Shown piece by piece: positions 42,409 through 53,268 of a DNA stretch of 64,000 nucleotides. The stretch is from positions 107,023 through 171,022 of the forward strand of contig JAFLVN010000003.1 in the NCBI GenBank assembly GCA_022508285.1. Reading direction: 5' to 3'. Origin of the DNA: Clostridiales bacterium. GTDB lineage: Bacteria; Bacillota; Clostridia; Christensenellales; Borkfalkiaceae. Each line of letters starts with the position of its first letter. Within the stretch, counting starts at the first letter, position 1. The notes below the pieces were generated by a model, which was not told the DNA's origin, searched no databases, and saw only the letters and a program-made list of their open reading frames with translations. The position numbers and the translations under genes are program-made.

Positions 42409-43284
42409 ATGGACTTTTTTGAATATACTTCAGCTGCCGACACGGTAATCAGAACGTTTAGCGGCAGAATCAATTTACCGCTTGCTTTTATTGTGGGCGG
42501 TCTTTGTTTTGCGGTGGTATATATCTTTATGTCTATCGGTCTGTTCACTATAGCAAAGCGTGGCGGATACAAATGGAAGTGGATGGCGTTTGTACCCGTA
42601 TTGAATACTTTCTATATAGGCGTCTGCGGGCAAAAGAACAAATTTTTTAAAATCGATGCGAGGATAATTTCCCTTATAGCGGCTATAGCCGAACTTTTAC
42701 TCTGCGTCCTCTATATCTTATATTACATTTCCTTTGCAAGCATTGATGCGGCAGGTTGTATTGATCTCACCAAAAGCATATATGACCCGGATATGGGGAT
42801 ATATCAGGTTGACCCCGAATTAATTATAGAATCGGTGCCCGCCAATCTTAACTGGGCGGTATGGTATATAAAATACCGCAGTATATTCATAGGCATATTA
42901 AACGTCGTTTACGGCTTGGCATTGATAGCCACGCTCATTTGCTTCTTTCAGACTTATGCGGCAAGGCGCTACTTCATTTTCACAATCGCAAGTATCTTCT
43001 TCCCCGTGCAGGGCATACTCATCTTTGCCGTAAGGAACAACAAGGGCATGAAGTATGCCGACTATATAAGAGCGGCGCAGGAGAAGGCATACCGCCAGTA
43101 CCGCGACCAGCAGAGCTTCTATCAGAACCCTTACAACCAAAATCCCTATTCAAACAACCGCCCGCCATACGAAAGCGACGGGCAGCCTTCGCAGACAGAA
43201 CGTCAGCAAACTTCTCAGCCGGATGACCCTTTCTCGGAGTTCGGCGGCAAAAACGACGACCCGTTCGACGAATTCAAAAACTGA
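42409..43284 (+). CDS. Membrane protein with Q/N/P-rich tail, unknown
   Basis: 291 residues. Four membrane helices (about 24-46, 84-108, 163-187, 190-210), then a low-complexity tail of about 75 residues rich in Gln, Asn, Tyr and Pro with repeats QNPYNQNPY and DDPFSEFGG/DDPFDEF at the end. The membrane part (WKWMAFVPVLNTFYIG) resembles small clostridial inner-membrane proteins of unknown role. AGGAGG precedes the ATG. The acidic DPF-E-F repeats could be docking motifs; that is a guess. Confidence 0.75.
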   Translation: MDFFEYTSAADTVIRTFSGRINLPLAFIVGGLCFAVVYIFMSIGLFTIAKRGGYKWKWMAFVPVLNTFYIGVCGQKNKFFKIDARIISLIAAIAELLLCVLYILYYISFASIDAAGCIDLTKSIYDPDMGIYQVDPELIIESVPANLNWAVWYIKYRSIFIGILNVVYGLALIATLICFFQTYAARRYFIFTIASIFFPVQGILIFAVRNNKGMKYADYIRAAQEKAYRQYRDQQSFYQNPYNQNPYSNNRPPYESDGQPSQTERQQTSQPDDPFSEFGGKNDDPFDEFKN

Positions 43285-43325
43285 CAGCCGCAGGCTGTCA
43301 TCTCGAGCGTAGCCGAGAGATCTCA
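43283..43325 (+). repeat. Tandem stem-loops beginning at a stop codon
   Basis: GACAGCC-GCA-GGCTGTC followed by ATCTCGAGCGTAGCCGAGAGAT, both palindromic. The second half resembles the TCATCTCGAG...CGAGAGATCT intergenic repeats widespread in gut bacteria. Only copy in the window. Confidence 0.6.
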
Positions 43326-43335
43326 ACCACAGCCG

Positions 43336-43370
43336 TAAAAACGCACTTTTCAATAGTGCGTTTTTATTTT
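43336..43370 (+). terminator. Intrinsic terminator after the 42409 gene
   Basis: AAAACGCACT, loop, AGTGCGTTTTTATTTTAC. Confidence 0.85.
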
Positions 43371-43463
43371 ACTTTTGCGTTGCGGTGTGCTATAATTTTT
43401 TCAAAGGAGTATAAGCGCAGGTTATACATATAAGTTTAATTGATAGGCTTGCGCACTTTGTTT

Positions 43464-44765
43464 ATGCAGGATTGTATATCCGCAATCTCCACCGCAAACG
43501 GCACGGGCGGAGTTGCAATAATAAGAATAAGCGGCACAGGCGCTCTCGATATTGCCTTGAAAATGTTTACGCCCTCGGCTAAGGTAAAAAAAATCGCCCA
43601 CAATTACATGTATGCGGGCACAATCGCAGGCGTTGGGTTTACCGACTACGGCTTTATGGTATATTTTGCTTCGCCGAAGTCTTTCACGGGCGAGGATACT
43701 GTGGAGTTTCACTGCCACGGCGGCGTGCAGATTGCAAGGGGGATACTTTCAAGAACTCTTTCCTTAGGCTGTCGGGCGGCGGAAAAGGGTGAGTTTACCC
43801 GCAGAGCCTTTTTAAACGGCAAACTCACGCTCTCTTCGGCGGAGGGAATGATTGATATGATTAACGCCGAAAGCCTTGCAGTACTTCGGGCAGGCAGTAT
43901 GCTCTATACCGAAAAACTTTCGGGCGAAGTCAAAAAAATTCAGTCGTCGCTTACGGATATTCTTGCGGCAATAGCCGCCGAGCTCGACTATCCCGAGGAA
44001 GATTTAGACGGGCTCGACTTTGAAAAAATCAAGCGCAACCTTGCGGAATTAAACGGCAAAATATTCGAACTCGTTAAAAGCTATTCCTGTGGCAGAAAAA
44101 TAAAGAGCGGCGTGCTCGTTGCAATCTGCGGCAAGCCCAACGCCGGCAAAAGCTCACTTTTAAACGCCCTTTTAGGTTACGATAAAGCCATAGTTTCCGA
44201 CGAAGAAGGAACTACCAGAGACGGCGTTGAAGGGGCTATCGAAATAGGCGGCATAACTTACAATTTTATCGATACCGCAGGTATAAGGGAGAAGGCGGGC
44301 AAGGTTGAAAAAATGGGTATTGAGCGAGCAAAAAACGCAATACGCACTGCCGATATCGTGCTGTTTTTAACGGACGGCACAGACGCCCCGCCTAAGGGAA
44401 TTAACGGAAAAACGATAACCGTATTCAATAAAGCGGATATTATAAAGCCATGCGGCACGTATGATATTGCAATCTCGGCAAAGACGGGTGAGGGGCTTGA
44501 TAAGTTAAAAAAACTCATCTCGTCTGCGGCAATCGGCGAAAGCTCGCTCGATAAAACTTACGTCGTAGAGGAGCGACACTTTAATGCGTTGACCCGTGCG
44601 CACGCTTCGGTTGAGGGCGCAATATTAAATATAGACAATCTCACTCCCGACCTCATTGCAGTCGATTTAAAGGAGGCGTGGAACGCTCTCGGCGAAATTA
44701 CCGGTGAGACGGCAAACGAGGAAATAATAAACGCAGTCTTTGCAAAATTCTGCGTCGGCAAATAA
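43464..44765 (+). CDS. mnmE: tRNA uridine-34 modification GTPase MnmE
   Basis: About 433 residues from the ATG at 43464, where the conserved N-terminus begins (DCISAISTANGTGGVAIIRISG); the frame also has a TTG at 43440 but without benefit. FHCHGG, FTRRAFLNGKLTLSSAEG, P-loop GKPNAGKSSLLNAL, GTTRDGVEG, DTAGIR, and C-terminal FCVGK, the CxGK farnesyl-like motif. With MnmG it modifies wobble uridines. AAAGGAG at 43403 is too distant to serve either start. Confidence 0.94.
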   Translation: MQDCISAISTANGTGGVAIIRISGTGALDIALKMFTPSAKVKKIAHNYMYAGTIAGVGFTDYGFMVYFASPKSFTGEDTVEFHCHGGVQIARGILSRTLSLGCRAAEKGEFTRRAFLNGKLTLSSAEGMIDMINAESLAVLRAGSMLYTEKLSGEVKKIQSSLTDILAAIAAELDYPEEDLDGLDFEKIKRNLAELNGKIFELVKSYSCGRKIKSGVLVAICGKPNAGKSSLLNALLGYDKAIVSDEEGTTRDGVEGAIEIGGITYNFIDTAGIREKAGKVEKMGIERAKNAIRTADIVLFLTDGTDAPPKGINGKTITVFNKADIIKPCGTYDIAISAKTGEGLDKLKKLISSAAIGESSLDKTYVVEERHFNALTRAHASVEGAILNIDNLTPDLIAVDLKEAWNALGEITGETANEEIINAVFAKFCVGK

Positions 44766-44787
44766 GAACTTGTAAAACGGAGTTTTT

Positions 44788-45672
44788 ATGGTAAATTTAG
44801 AACTTTACAGAGTATTTTACACGGTGGCAAAGTGCGGCTCTCTCACCAAAGCCGCGCAGGAGCTGTTTATTTCCCAACCCGCCGTGTCGCAGTCGATAAA
44901 ACAGCTCGAGGGGCAGCTCGGCGTATCCCTATTTAACCGTACCCACAGAGGTATGGAGCTCTCGGCGGCGGGCGGCAAACTTATATTTAAACAGGTTGAA
45001 GATGCGCTTAAGCTTTTAGACGAGGCGGAAAACGCACTCTCCCAAATCAGAACGACTCCCACGGGAACAATCCGTATAGGCGCAACCGATTCCATATTCT
45101 ATCATTTCCTCGCCGACAAAATTGCCGAGTATAATATTAAGTACCCTGCAGTCAGGTTCGAGCTTATCTCGTCGCCTTCGCCCTATACCATAAACCAGTT
45201 AAAAGAAGGTAAATGCGATATAGCGTTCGTAAACCTGCCCATGGAGGACGACGACGTAAAATTTTACGGCACGGTTTCCCATCTTTCGGATATATTTGTT
45301 GCGGGCGGGCGTTACTGTGACTTAAAGAACGAGCCTCTCCCAATAAAACGGCTTTTGGATTTGCCAGTTATTATGATTGAGGAAAATACCGTTTCCCGCC
45401 GTGCGCTCTCCTTATTTTTGGATAACCTCGGCGTAAGACTCCACCCCGACATAGAGGTTGCAAATTGGGATCTTATGATAAAGCTTGCAATAAAAGGCAT
45501 GGGCGTGGGCTGTATCCCTCGGGAGTATTGCAAAAAAGAGTTGGAGGAGGGTACGCTCTTCGAGCTCCCCGTAACGCCCTCTCTGCCCGTCAGGGGTGTT
45601 GGCATAGCTCTCGCTAAAAACGTGCAGCTTTCCTTTGCGATGAAAGAATTTATTTCCCTATTCGAGGGCTAA
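44788..45672 (+). CDS. LysR-family transcriptional regulator
   Basis: 294 residues. N-terminal winged HTH (YTVAKCGSLTKAAQELFISQ, then PAVSQSIKQLEGQLGVSLFNR) and a periplasmic-binding-like effector domain (GTIRIGATDSIFYHFL...). CysB/CysL-like by general form; effector unknown. CGGAG precedes the ATG. Lies in the same direction between mnmE and holA with short gaps (22 and 11 bp), an unusual place for a LysR gene, which usually stands divergent from its target. Confidence 0.92.
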   Translation: MVNLELYRVFYTVAKCGSLTKAAQELFISQPAVSQSIKQLEGQLGVSLFNRTHRGMELSAAGGKLIFKQVEDALKLLDEAENALSQIRTTPTGTIRIGATDSIFYHFLADKIAEYNIKYPAVRFELISSPSPYTINQLKEGKCDIAFVNLPMEDDDVKFYGTVSHLSDIFVAGGRYCDLKNEPLPIKRLLDLPVIMIEENTVSRRALSLFLDNLGVRLHPDIEVANWDLMIKLAIKGMGVGCIPREYCKKELEEGTLFELPVTPSLPVRGVGIALAKNVQLSFAMKEFISLFEG

Positions 45673-45683
45673 GGAGAACAGGT

Positions 45684-46664
45684 ATGAAGTTTACCGAACT
45701 TAAAGACAGCATTGCAAGCGGCGCTGAAAAAATTTATCTTTTAGAGGGCGAGGATGCATATTTCCGCCTCAAGGGCGAAGAGATGATAAAAGAAGCCTTT
45801 TTAGAGATGCCCGAGCTCAACTACTCTGCGTTCGAGGGCGAAAACTTAAAAGGGAGCGCACTCAATGAACTTGTCGCCGCAGTGAAAAATTATCCGTTTA
45901 TGGCTGAAAAGCGTATCGTTAAGGTCACGGATTTTTACCCGACGGAGGCGGAATACGAAAATTATCTTAAACCTCTATTCGAGGATTTTCCGCAGTCGTC
46001 TATTCTGTTAATTGTCAACCACGGCGGCAAAAAGGGAGTTGATTTAAAGCGCAAAAAGAGCGTATCCTTTGTGGACTGCGGCAAAGCCGAGCCTGAAACG
46101 GTTGCACGCTGGGCGTATATCACATTTAAGCGTGCCGGCATAATATGCTCTGCGGCGGCGTGTGAAAATCTCGCCGCATACTGCGTTTACAATATGTCGA
46201 GAGTGTCGGTAGAAGTGCAAAAGCTCATTGATTACAAGGGCTCGGGCGAGCTCACAGCGACGGAAATCGACGACCTCGTTTACAAGGACGCCGACTATCG
46301 GGTATACGAGATGACAAACGCCGTGGCAAGGCGGGATTTTACAAAGTATTGCGTCATATCCGCCGACCTTAAGAGTAAAGGCTTCGACGAAATTTCCATT
46401 CTAAACGGACTTTTTTCCTATTTCAGAACTCTGCTTTCCGCGGCGGTCTCGCCTCTGTCCGACGGGCTGTACGCACAGGAAAACGGTATGAAGGAGTTTG
46501 CCGTAAAAAAGAACAGGGAACAGGCGGCAATTATAGGCGCAGACAATTTGGAAAATTACGTAAATCTTATTTACAAGTGCATTGCCGACGTAAAGAGCGG
46601 GCTTTTAACTCCCCTTTCGGCAATGCAAATTTGCGAAAATAATCTATTTTTCGCCGACAAGTAA
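45684..46664 (+). CDS. holA: DNA polymerase III delta subunit
   Basis: 326 residues. YLLEGEDAYFRLKGEEMIKE matches the HolA N-terminus (the inactive AAA+ fold), NYSAFEGENL, AVKNYPFMAEKRIVKVTDF, and a helical C-terminal domain with LTPLSAMQICENNLFF. It is the clamp-loader subunit that opens the beta clamp. AAGGAG precedes the ATG. Confidence 0.88.
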   Translation: MKFTELKDSIASGAEKIYLLEGEDAYFRLKGEEMIKEAFLEMPELNYSAFEGENLKGSALNELVAAVKNYPFMAEKRIVKVTDFYPTEAEYENYLKPLFEDFPQSSILLIVNHGGKKGVDLKRKKSVSFVDCGKAEPETVARWAYITFKRAGIICSAAACENLAAYCVYNMSRVSVEVQKLIDYKGSGELTATEIDDLVYKDADYRVYEMTNAVARRDFTKYCVISADLKSKGFDEISILNGLFSYFRTLLSAAVSPLSDGLYAQENGMKEFAVKKNREQAAIIGADNLENYVNLIYKCIADVKSGLLTPLSAMQICENNLFFADK

Positions 46665-46672
46665 ATTTTACC

Positions 46673-46701
46673 TTGTCAAAACGCTTTATTTTTCGTAATA
46701 T
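46673..46701 (+). promoter_or_regulatory. Candidate promoter of cdaA
   Basis: TTGTCA, 17 bp, TAATAT, 45 bp before the start codon. Confidence 0.5.
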
Positions 46702-46746
46702 TAATTATATAATAATTAAAAGACAAAAGAAACAAGGTGTGTAAAT

Positions 46747-47565
46747 ATGAATTGGCAAGGCTTTATCGAAAGGGTTCATACATTTTTTACCGATACGTTA
46801 GTGAACGACTATATTGGTATCGTTTTGTTGCTTGTAATGTTATCAATAGTTTATTACTATGTGTTCAAGGTATTAAAGGACAACAAGGGCACGAAGTTTA
46901 TACCCGTCATCATATTCTTCGTAATATTCTGCGGAGTAACTTTCGCGCTGTCCAGCTTTGAATCCTATCTGCTCCTCATAATCGTATTGATGATTGCGCT
47001 ACTTATATTTACAATGTTCCACTCAGAAATCAAGCGTTCACTCCTCGATTTAGGTAGCAAGCACTCAAAAGACGGGCTCACCGTTTCGGGCGTACAGCTT
47101 ATTATCGACGAAACCATCCGTGCGGTGCAGAATATGTCTAAAAAGGACATAGGTGCACTCATCGTTTTATCCAACGATAATTTGCCCGAGGGAATAATTC
47201 AGAGCGGCACGGTCGTAAACGCCGCAATCACCTCGCAGATGATAGAGGCGGTTTTCTATCCCAAGGCTCCGTTGCACGACGGCGCAATGATAATAGAAGG
47301 TAACAAAATTTACGCCGCAGGCTGCTTCTTGCCCGTACTTCAAAACGAAAATCTTCCGAAAGATATGGGCAGCCGTCATCGTGCGGCGCTCGGAGTAACG
47401 GCGGTAGCCAGCGTTACGGCAATAGTCGTATCCGAGGAAACGGGCATAATTTCCATTGTAAAGAACGGTGCAATCAAAAAGCGTTATGCGGACGCGTCCG
47501 ATTTGAAGAACGCTTTGAGCGAATACTATTGGTCGGACATTACAGCGGAGGGTAAACGGTTATGA
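46747..47565 (+). CDS. cdaA: Diadenylate cyclase CdaA
   Basis: 272 residues. Three N-terminal membrane helices (about 20-100) then the DAC domain with both catalytic motifs: LHDGAMIIEGNKIYAAGCFLP (DGA) and MGSRHRAALGVTA (RHR). It makes c-di-AMP from two ATP. It normally heads a cdaA-cdaR-glmM operon; here only a 34-residue CdaR-like remnant follows, and glmM is absent. Confidence 0.96.
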   Translation: MNWQGFIERVHTFFTDTLVNDYIGIVLLLVMLSIVYYYVFKVLKDNKGTKFIPVIIFFVIFCGVTFALSSFESYLLLIIVLMIALLIFTMFHSEIKRSLLDLGSKHSKDGLTVSGVQLIIDETIRAVQNMSKKDIGALIVLSNDNLPEGIIQSGTVVNAAITSQMIEAVFYPKAPLHDGAMIIEGNKIYAAGCFLPVLQNENLPKDMGSRHRAALGVTAVASVTAIVVSEETGIISIVKNGAIKKRYADASDLKNALSEYYWSDITAEGKRL

Positions 47566-47666
47566 AATTCAGAAAATTTTTAAAGAATTTATTTACAAAG
47601 GATTTACCTATAAAACTGCTTGCTTTAGCGGTTGCGGTAATCACTGTAATATTAATAAACTTATAA
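47562..47666 (+). CDS. 34-residue membrane mini-protein, CdaR/YbbR N-terminus-like
   Basis: ATG overlaps the cdaA stop (ATGA), then 34 codons to TAA at 47664. It has a basic start (MKFRKFLKNLFTKD) and one hydrophobic helix LPIKLLALAVAVITVILINL. CdaR proteins begin with just such a segment (a basic turn, then KLLALxLA and a membrane helix) before their YbbR domains, which are missing here. The next gene, at 47677, is unrelated. The coupling to cdaA and clean ribosome-ready start suggest it is translated. Confidence 0.65.
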   Translation: MKFRKFLKNLFTKDLPIKLLALAVAVITVILINL

Positions 47667-47676
47667 GGGGTATCTT

Positions 47677-48852
47677 ATGAAAACAATCAAACTCTACGAC
47701 ATTTTGCTTCCTGCCACCGCCGATATGAAATATTGGGCGGTCAACGCATGCGACCAGTTCACGTCGGACTACGCTTACTGGGAGGAAGTGGAGCGCATTA
47801 CCAAGGGCAAGCCTTCCACGTTCAACCTCATCTTTCCCGAAATTTATTTAAAAGACAATCCCGAAAAGCGCATAGCTGCCGCAAACGCCGCTATGGACAA
47901 ATACCTGAAAGAGGGAGTATTCAAAAAGGTGCAGGGCGGCTTCATTCTTGTTGAGCGTGCAACCGAGTCCGGCACACGCACGGGACTTGTAATGGCAATC
48001 GATTTGGAGGATTATTCCTTTGAAAAGGGCGCTAAGACGCCCATACGCTCCACCGAGGCAACCATTTTAGAGAGAATACCTCCCCGTGTGGAAATCCGTA
48101 AAAACGCACCCGTAGAACTTCCGCATATAATGTTACTGTACAACGATCCCAAGGACGCAGTTTTAAAGTCTTGTGAGCTCGGCGAAGTTTTATACGATTT
48201 CGACCTTATGATGAACGGCGGTCACATAAAGGGTACATACGTAAAGAACGCCGAAAATGTAATCGAAAAATTCTATTCGCTCGTTGCTGATAAGGCAGAT
48301 AAATTCCTGTTCGCTGTCGGCGACGGCAACCACTCCTTAGCTACGGCTAAAACCTGCTGGGAGAATTTAAAGCCCACGCTTTCCGACGCAGAAAAAGAAA
48401 ACCACCCCGCACGCTTTGCGCTTGTGGAAGCGGTAAATATCTTTGATAAGGCGCTCAACTTCGAACCCATTCACAGGCTCGTTAAAATTTCCAATCCCGA
48501 AAAATTTGCAAAGGGACTTAAAATCGAGGGCAAGGGTTCGGCTTTCCTTGCAATCGGCGGAAAGACCCAAAAAATTCCTTTCCCCGAAGATATACCCGCA
48601 GGTATCCGTCTTTTGGATAACTACATCACCGAATACCTTAAAGAAAACGGCGGCGAAGTGGACTATATCCACGGCGACAAGGAGCTTATCGGCTTCACTA
48701 AAGAGGGTGGCGCAGGTATAATTCTTCCTCCCATTCAAAAGGGTGATTTCTTCGACCTTATCTCCAAGGGCGGCAATCTTCCCCGCAAGACCTTCAGTAT
48801 GGGCGAAGGAAACGAAAAACGTTACTATATAGAGGCTAAACTCATAAAATAA
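47677..48852 (+). CDS. DUF1015 family protein
   Basis: 391 residues. Motifs of DUF1015: STFNLIFPEIYL, RSTEATILERIPPRVEIRKNAP, LPHIMLLYNDP and FAVGDGNHSLATAKTCWE, the last being the family's GxGxHR-like stretch with N and S substitutions. Function unproven; the family is a SAM-independent, ParB/sulfiredoxin-adjacent group often next to amino-acid genes. Here aspartate kinase starts immediately after its stop codon, pointing to a link with amino-acid metabolism. GGGG before the ATG. Confidence 0.88.
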   Translation: MKTIKLYDILLPATADMKYWAVNACDQFTSDYAYWEEVERITKGKPSTFNLIFPEIYLKDNPEKRIAAANAAMDKYLKEGVFKKVQGGFILVERATESGTRTGLVMAIDLEDYSFEKGAKTPIRSTEATILERIPPRVEIRKNAPVELPHIMLLYNDPKDAVLKSCELGEVLYDFDLMMNGGHIKGTYVKNAENVIEKFYSLVADKADKFLFAVGDGNHSLATAKTCWENLKPTLSDAEKENHPARFALVEAVNIFDKALNFEPIHRLVKISNPEKFAKGLKIEGKGSAFLAIGGKTQKIPFPEDIPAGIRLLDNYITEYLKENGGEVDYIHGDKELIGFTKEGGAGIILPPIQKGDFFDLISKGGNLPRKTFSMGEGNEKRYYIEAKLIK

Positions 48853-50175
48853 ATGGCAATAAAGGTTTGTAAGTTCGGCGGAACTTCCATGGCGGACGGC
48901 AATATAATAAAAGCCGTCAAACAAATAATACTAAGCGATCCCGAGCGCAGATACGTAGTCGTGTCTGCGCCCGGCAAACGTTATTCGGGAGATAATAAGG
49001 TCACCGACCTTCTCTATGCGTGTCACGCAGCACTGATTGAGGAAGGTACGTGCAAAAACGGCTTTGCGCCCGTCAGAGCACGTATCAATTCCATAGTAAA
49101 AGAACTTAATATCGACTTTGAAATATCTTCCCTTTTGGATGAAACGGAGAGGCAAATAGACGAGGAGAGGAGCGAGGATTTCACCGTTTCGCGCGGAGAA
49201 TATCTCTGCGCCCGCATCGTTGCCGAAGTGCTCGGTGCAAGGTTCATTGACGCCGCAAGCGTTATCTTTTTTGATAAAGACGGCATATTCGACGGCGACA
49301 GATCGTACAAAGCAATAAGCTCCGTATGCGCAAATGGCAAGCTTGCCGTTATCCCCGGCTTTTACGGACAGGGCGCAGACGGAAAGGTTAAAACCTTTTC
49401 AAGAGGCGGTTCGGATATAACGGGCGCAATAGTTGCCCGTGCCGTGCAGGCGACAACTTACGAAAACTGGACGGACGTATCCGGCTTTCTCGCCTGCGAC
49501 CCCAAAATTGTAGATAGTCCCAAGCTTATCAAAAAGATATCATATAAGGAACTTCGGGAGCTCAGCTACATGGGCGCAAGCGTGGTTCACGGCGACAGCA
49601 TTTTCCCCGTTCGTCAAGCCAATATTCCCATACATATCAAAAACACCTTCCGCCCGCAGGACGACGGTACAACCATTTTGCCGGGTTCAAGATATATGCC
49701 CGACAGCAATCCCGTAATCGGCATTGCGGGTAAAAAGAATTTTACGGTAATATGTGTTGAAAAATCTTTAAAGGACGAGGAGAATTGGATTCTCGCCGAC
49801 GTACTCGAAGTTTTCGCCCGTGAAAACGTCTGGGTTGAGCACGTTCCGTCTAGCATAGACACGCTGTCAGTCGTAATCGACTGCAAACAACTCGGCGGCG
49901 ATAAGCTCCAAAGAGTGGTTGAAGGAATAAAAGCCAAGGTAGCGCCCGACTCGATTAATGTAACCGAAAATGTTGCCCTTATTTCAACGGTGGGGCTCGG
50001 CATGACTTCTTCGATTGGCACGTGCGCAAGACTGTTTACGGCTATTGCCGCCGCAAACATTAACGTCAAACTCATAAGCCACTGTTCAAGCGGAATAAAC
50101 GTGATAGTCGGAGTAAACAACGAAGACTACGAAAAGTGTATACGCACAATTTATTCCGAGTTCTTTACTAATTAA
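48853..50175 (+). CDS. lysC: Aspartate kinase
   Basis: 440 residues. KFGGTSMADG at the N-terminus, VVVSAPGKRY, FSRGGSDITGAIVARA, NWTDVSGFLACDP and KISYKELRELSYMGASVVH; two ACT domains form the C-terminus. It phosphorylates aspartate for lysine, threonine and methionine synthesis; product feedback through the ACT domains is the family norm. The ATG follows the DUF1015 stop with no gap. A relic of the dispersed repeat starts right after its stop. Confidence 0.96.
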   Translation: MAIKVCKFGGTSMADGNIIKAVKQIILSDPERRYVVVSAPGKRYSGDNKVTDLLYACHAALIEEGTCKNGFAPVRARINSIVKELNIDFEISSLLDETERQIDEERSEDFTVSRGEYLCARIVAEVLGARFIDAASVIFFDKDGIFDGDRSYKAISSVCANGKLAVIPGFYGQGADGKVKTFSRGGSDITGAIVARAVQATTYENWTDVSGFLACDPKIVDSPKLIKKISYKELRELSYMGASVVHGDSIFPVRQANIPIHIKNTFRPQDDGTTILPGSRYMPDSNPVIGIAGKKNFTVICVEKSLKDEENWILADVLEVFARENVWVEHVPSSIDTLSVVIDCKQLGGDKLQRVVEGIKAKVAPDSINVTENVALISTVGLGMTSSIGTCARLFTAIAAANINVKLISHCSSGINVIVGVNNEDYEKCIRTIYSEFFTN

Positions 50176-50208
50176 AACGCATATATACTTCGTTCTGCTA
50201 TGTTGCTA
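50176..50208 (+). repeat. Possible truncated copy of the dispersed repeat
   Basis: About 33 bp after the lysC stop reading ATATATACTTCGTTCTGCTA then TGTTGC, matching the first part of copies 2 and 3; the rest is missing. Confidence 0.5.
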
Positions 50209-50217
50209 ATATACCAC

Positions 50218-50249
50218 AAAAGCCCTGCGGCAAACGCCGCAGGGCTTTT
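50218..50249. terminator. Bidirectional terminator between lysC and the SDR
   Basis: AAAGCCCTGCGGC, AAAC, GCCGCAGGGCTTTT, between convergent genes. Confidence 0.85.
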
Positions 50250-50267
50250 ATCTTCAATTTATTTCAT

Positions 50268-51068
50268 TTACGGTCTCAATCCCAAACCGCCCTCTAAAGT
50301 GAGCGTTTCACCCGTCATATACTTAAAATCGGGGGAAGCGAGCTGAACGCACACCCTGCCGATTTCCAGCTCCGAATCGCCGAAATGACCGGCAGGAGGA
50401 GTATGTACGTTGGCTTTGTAAGCCTCTGGATACGCCGTTTGGAACTGCTCTAACTGTGCCGTCCAGGCAAGAGGACAAATAACGTTTACGTTAATACCGT
50501 CTGGAGCCCACTCGGTGGCGGCAACCCTCGTAAGTCCGCGAATACCCTCTTTTGCGGCGGCATAGGCGCACTGACCGAAGTTTCCGAAAAGCCCTGCACC
50601 CGACGCAAAGTTTATAACAGTGCCCTTGGTTTCCTTTAAATAAGGATAGCAAGCCTTCATATAATGGAAGGTTGCATACAACCCCGAGTACATTGCCAAA
50701 TCGAACTGTTCGGTAGTGTGGTTTGCCAAAGTCACGCCGGAGGCGGAGGCTTGTGCGTTATTTATAAGTACGTCTATGCGACCGAAAGTCTTTATAGTCT
50801 CGTCAACAACTTTTTTAACAACCGCTTCGTTGTCCGCACCTACGTTTACGTCGGCTGCCAAAATCAATACTTTTATGCCGTATAACCGTTCCAGTTCTTC
50901 CTTGGCGTCTTCAAGCTTTTTAACGTTGCGACCGGTGATAACAATGTTTGCACCCTCTTTGGCATAGGCGGTAGCAATGCCGTAACCTATAGAGCCGCAG
51001 CGCCCGTTGCCAAGTACTGTCCGACCTGCACCGGTGATAATTGCAGTCTTACCGGTTAAAAATCCCAT
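50268..51068 (-). CDS. Short-chain dehydrogenase/reductase
   Basis: 266 residues. Rossmann start TAIITGAGRTVLGNGRCGSI with an expanded glycine-rich loop compared with the usual TGxxxGIG, LINNAQ, serine in INFASGAG and YAAAKEG (Tyr-Lys pair). NAD(P)-dependent oxidoreductase of unknown substrate. AGG-free but GGAGA precedes the ATG; promoter 51097-51125. Monocistronic. Confidence 0.9.
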   Translation of the reverse strand: MGFLTGKTAIITGAGRTVLGNGRCGSIGYGIATAYAKEGANIVITGRNVKKLEDAKEELERLYGIKVLILAADVNVGADNEAVVKKVVDETIKTFGRIDVLINNAQASASGVTLANHTTEQFDLAMYSGLYATFHYMKACYPYLKETKGTVINFASGAGLFGNFGQCAYAAAKEGIRGLTRVAATEWAPDGINVNVICPLAWTAQLEQFQTAYPEAYKANVHTPPAGHFGDSELEIGRVCVQLASPDFKYMTGETLTLEGGLGLRP

Positions 51069-51096
51069 AAAAATTCTCCATTAAATCTTTTTATAT

Positions 51097-51125
51097 ATTA
51101 TATCGCAACAAGGTATCAAAGTCAA
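51097..51125 (-). promoter_or_regulatory. Promoter of the SDR gene
   Basis: On the minus strand TTGACT, 17 bp, TATAAT. Confidence 0.8.
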
Positions 51126-51207
51126 GATTTCATCGGTAGTGCCGGGCTTTTTAATTCACCACAATATCGCAGTGCGGCATACAATGTAATACTGCAAAGA
51201 GGGTTAA

Positions 51208-53152
<1,945 letters not shown>

Positions 53153-53170
53153 ATCTGCTTAGCCATTAAC

Positions 53171-53203
53171 GCCGCTGCGGCATATGCCGCAGCGGCTCTT
53201 TTT
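53171..53203 (+). terminator. Intrinsic terminator of the collagen-like gene
   Basis: GCCGCTGCGGCAT then ATGCCGCAGCGGC followed by TCTTTTT. Confidence 0.9.
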
Positions 53204-53208
53204 AAACC

Positions 53209-53237
53209 TTGACAAACAATGGATAATAAAATATAAT
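53209..53237 (+). promoter_or_regulatory. Promoter of the HEPN-STAND module
   Basis: TTGACA, exact 17 bp, TATAAT, 31 bp before the ATG at 53269. A perfect sigma-A consensus. Confidence 0.85.
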
Positions 53238-53268
53238 AAAATAAATTTATACTACGGATATTTTGGCT

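Noticed and set aside
43440..43463. TTG start extending mnmE by eight codons
   Set aside because: MnmE homology begins at the ATG at 43464 and the TTG has no better ribosome binding site.
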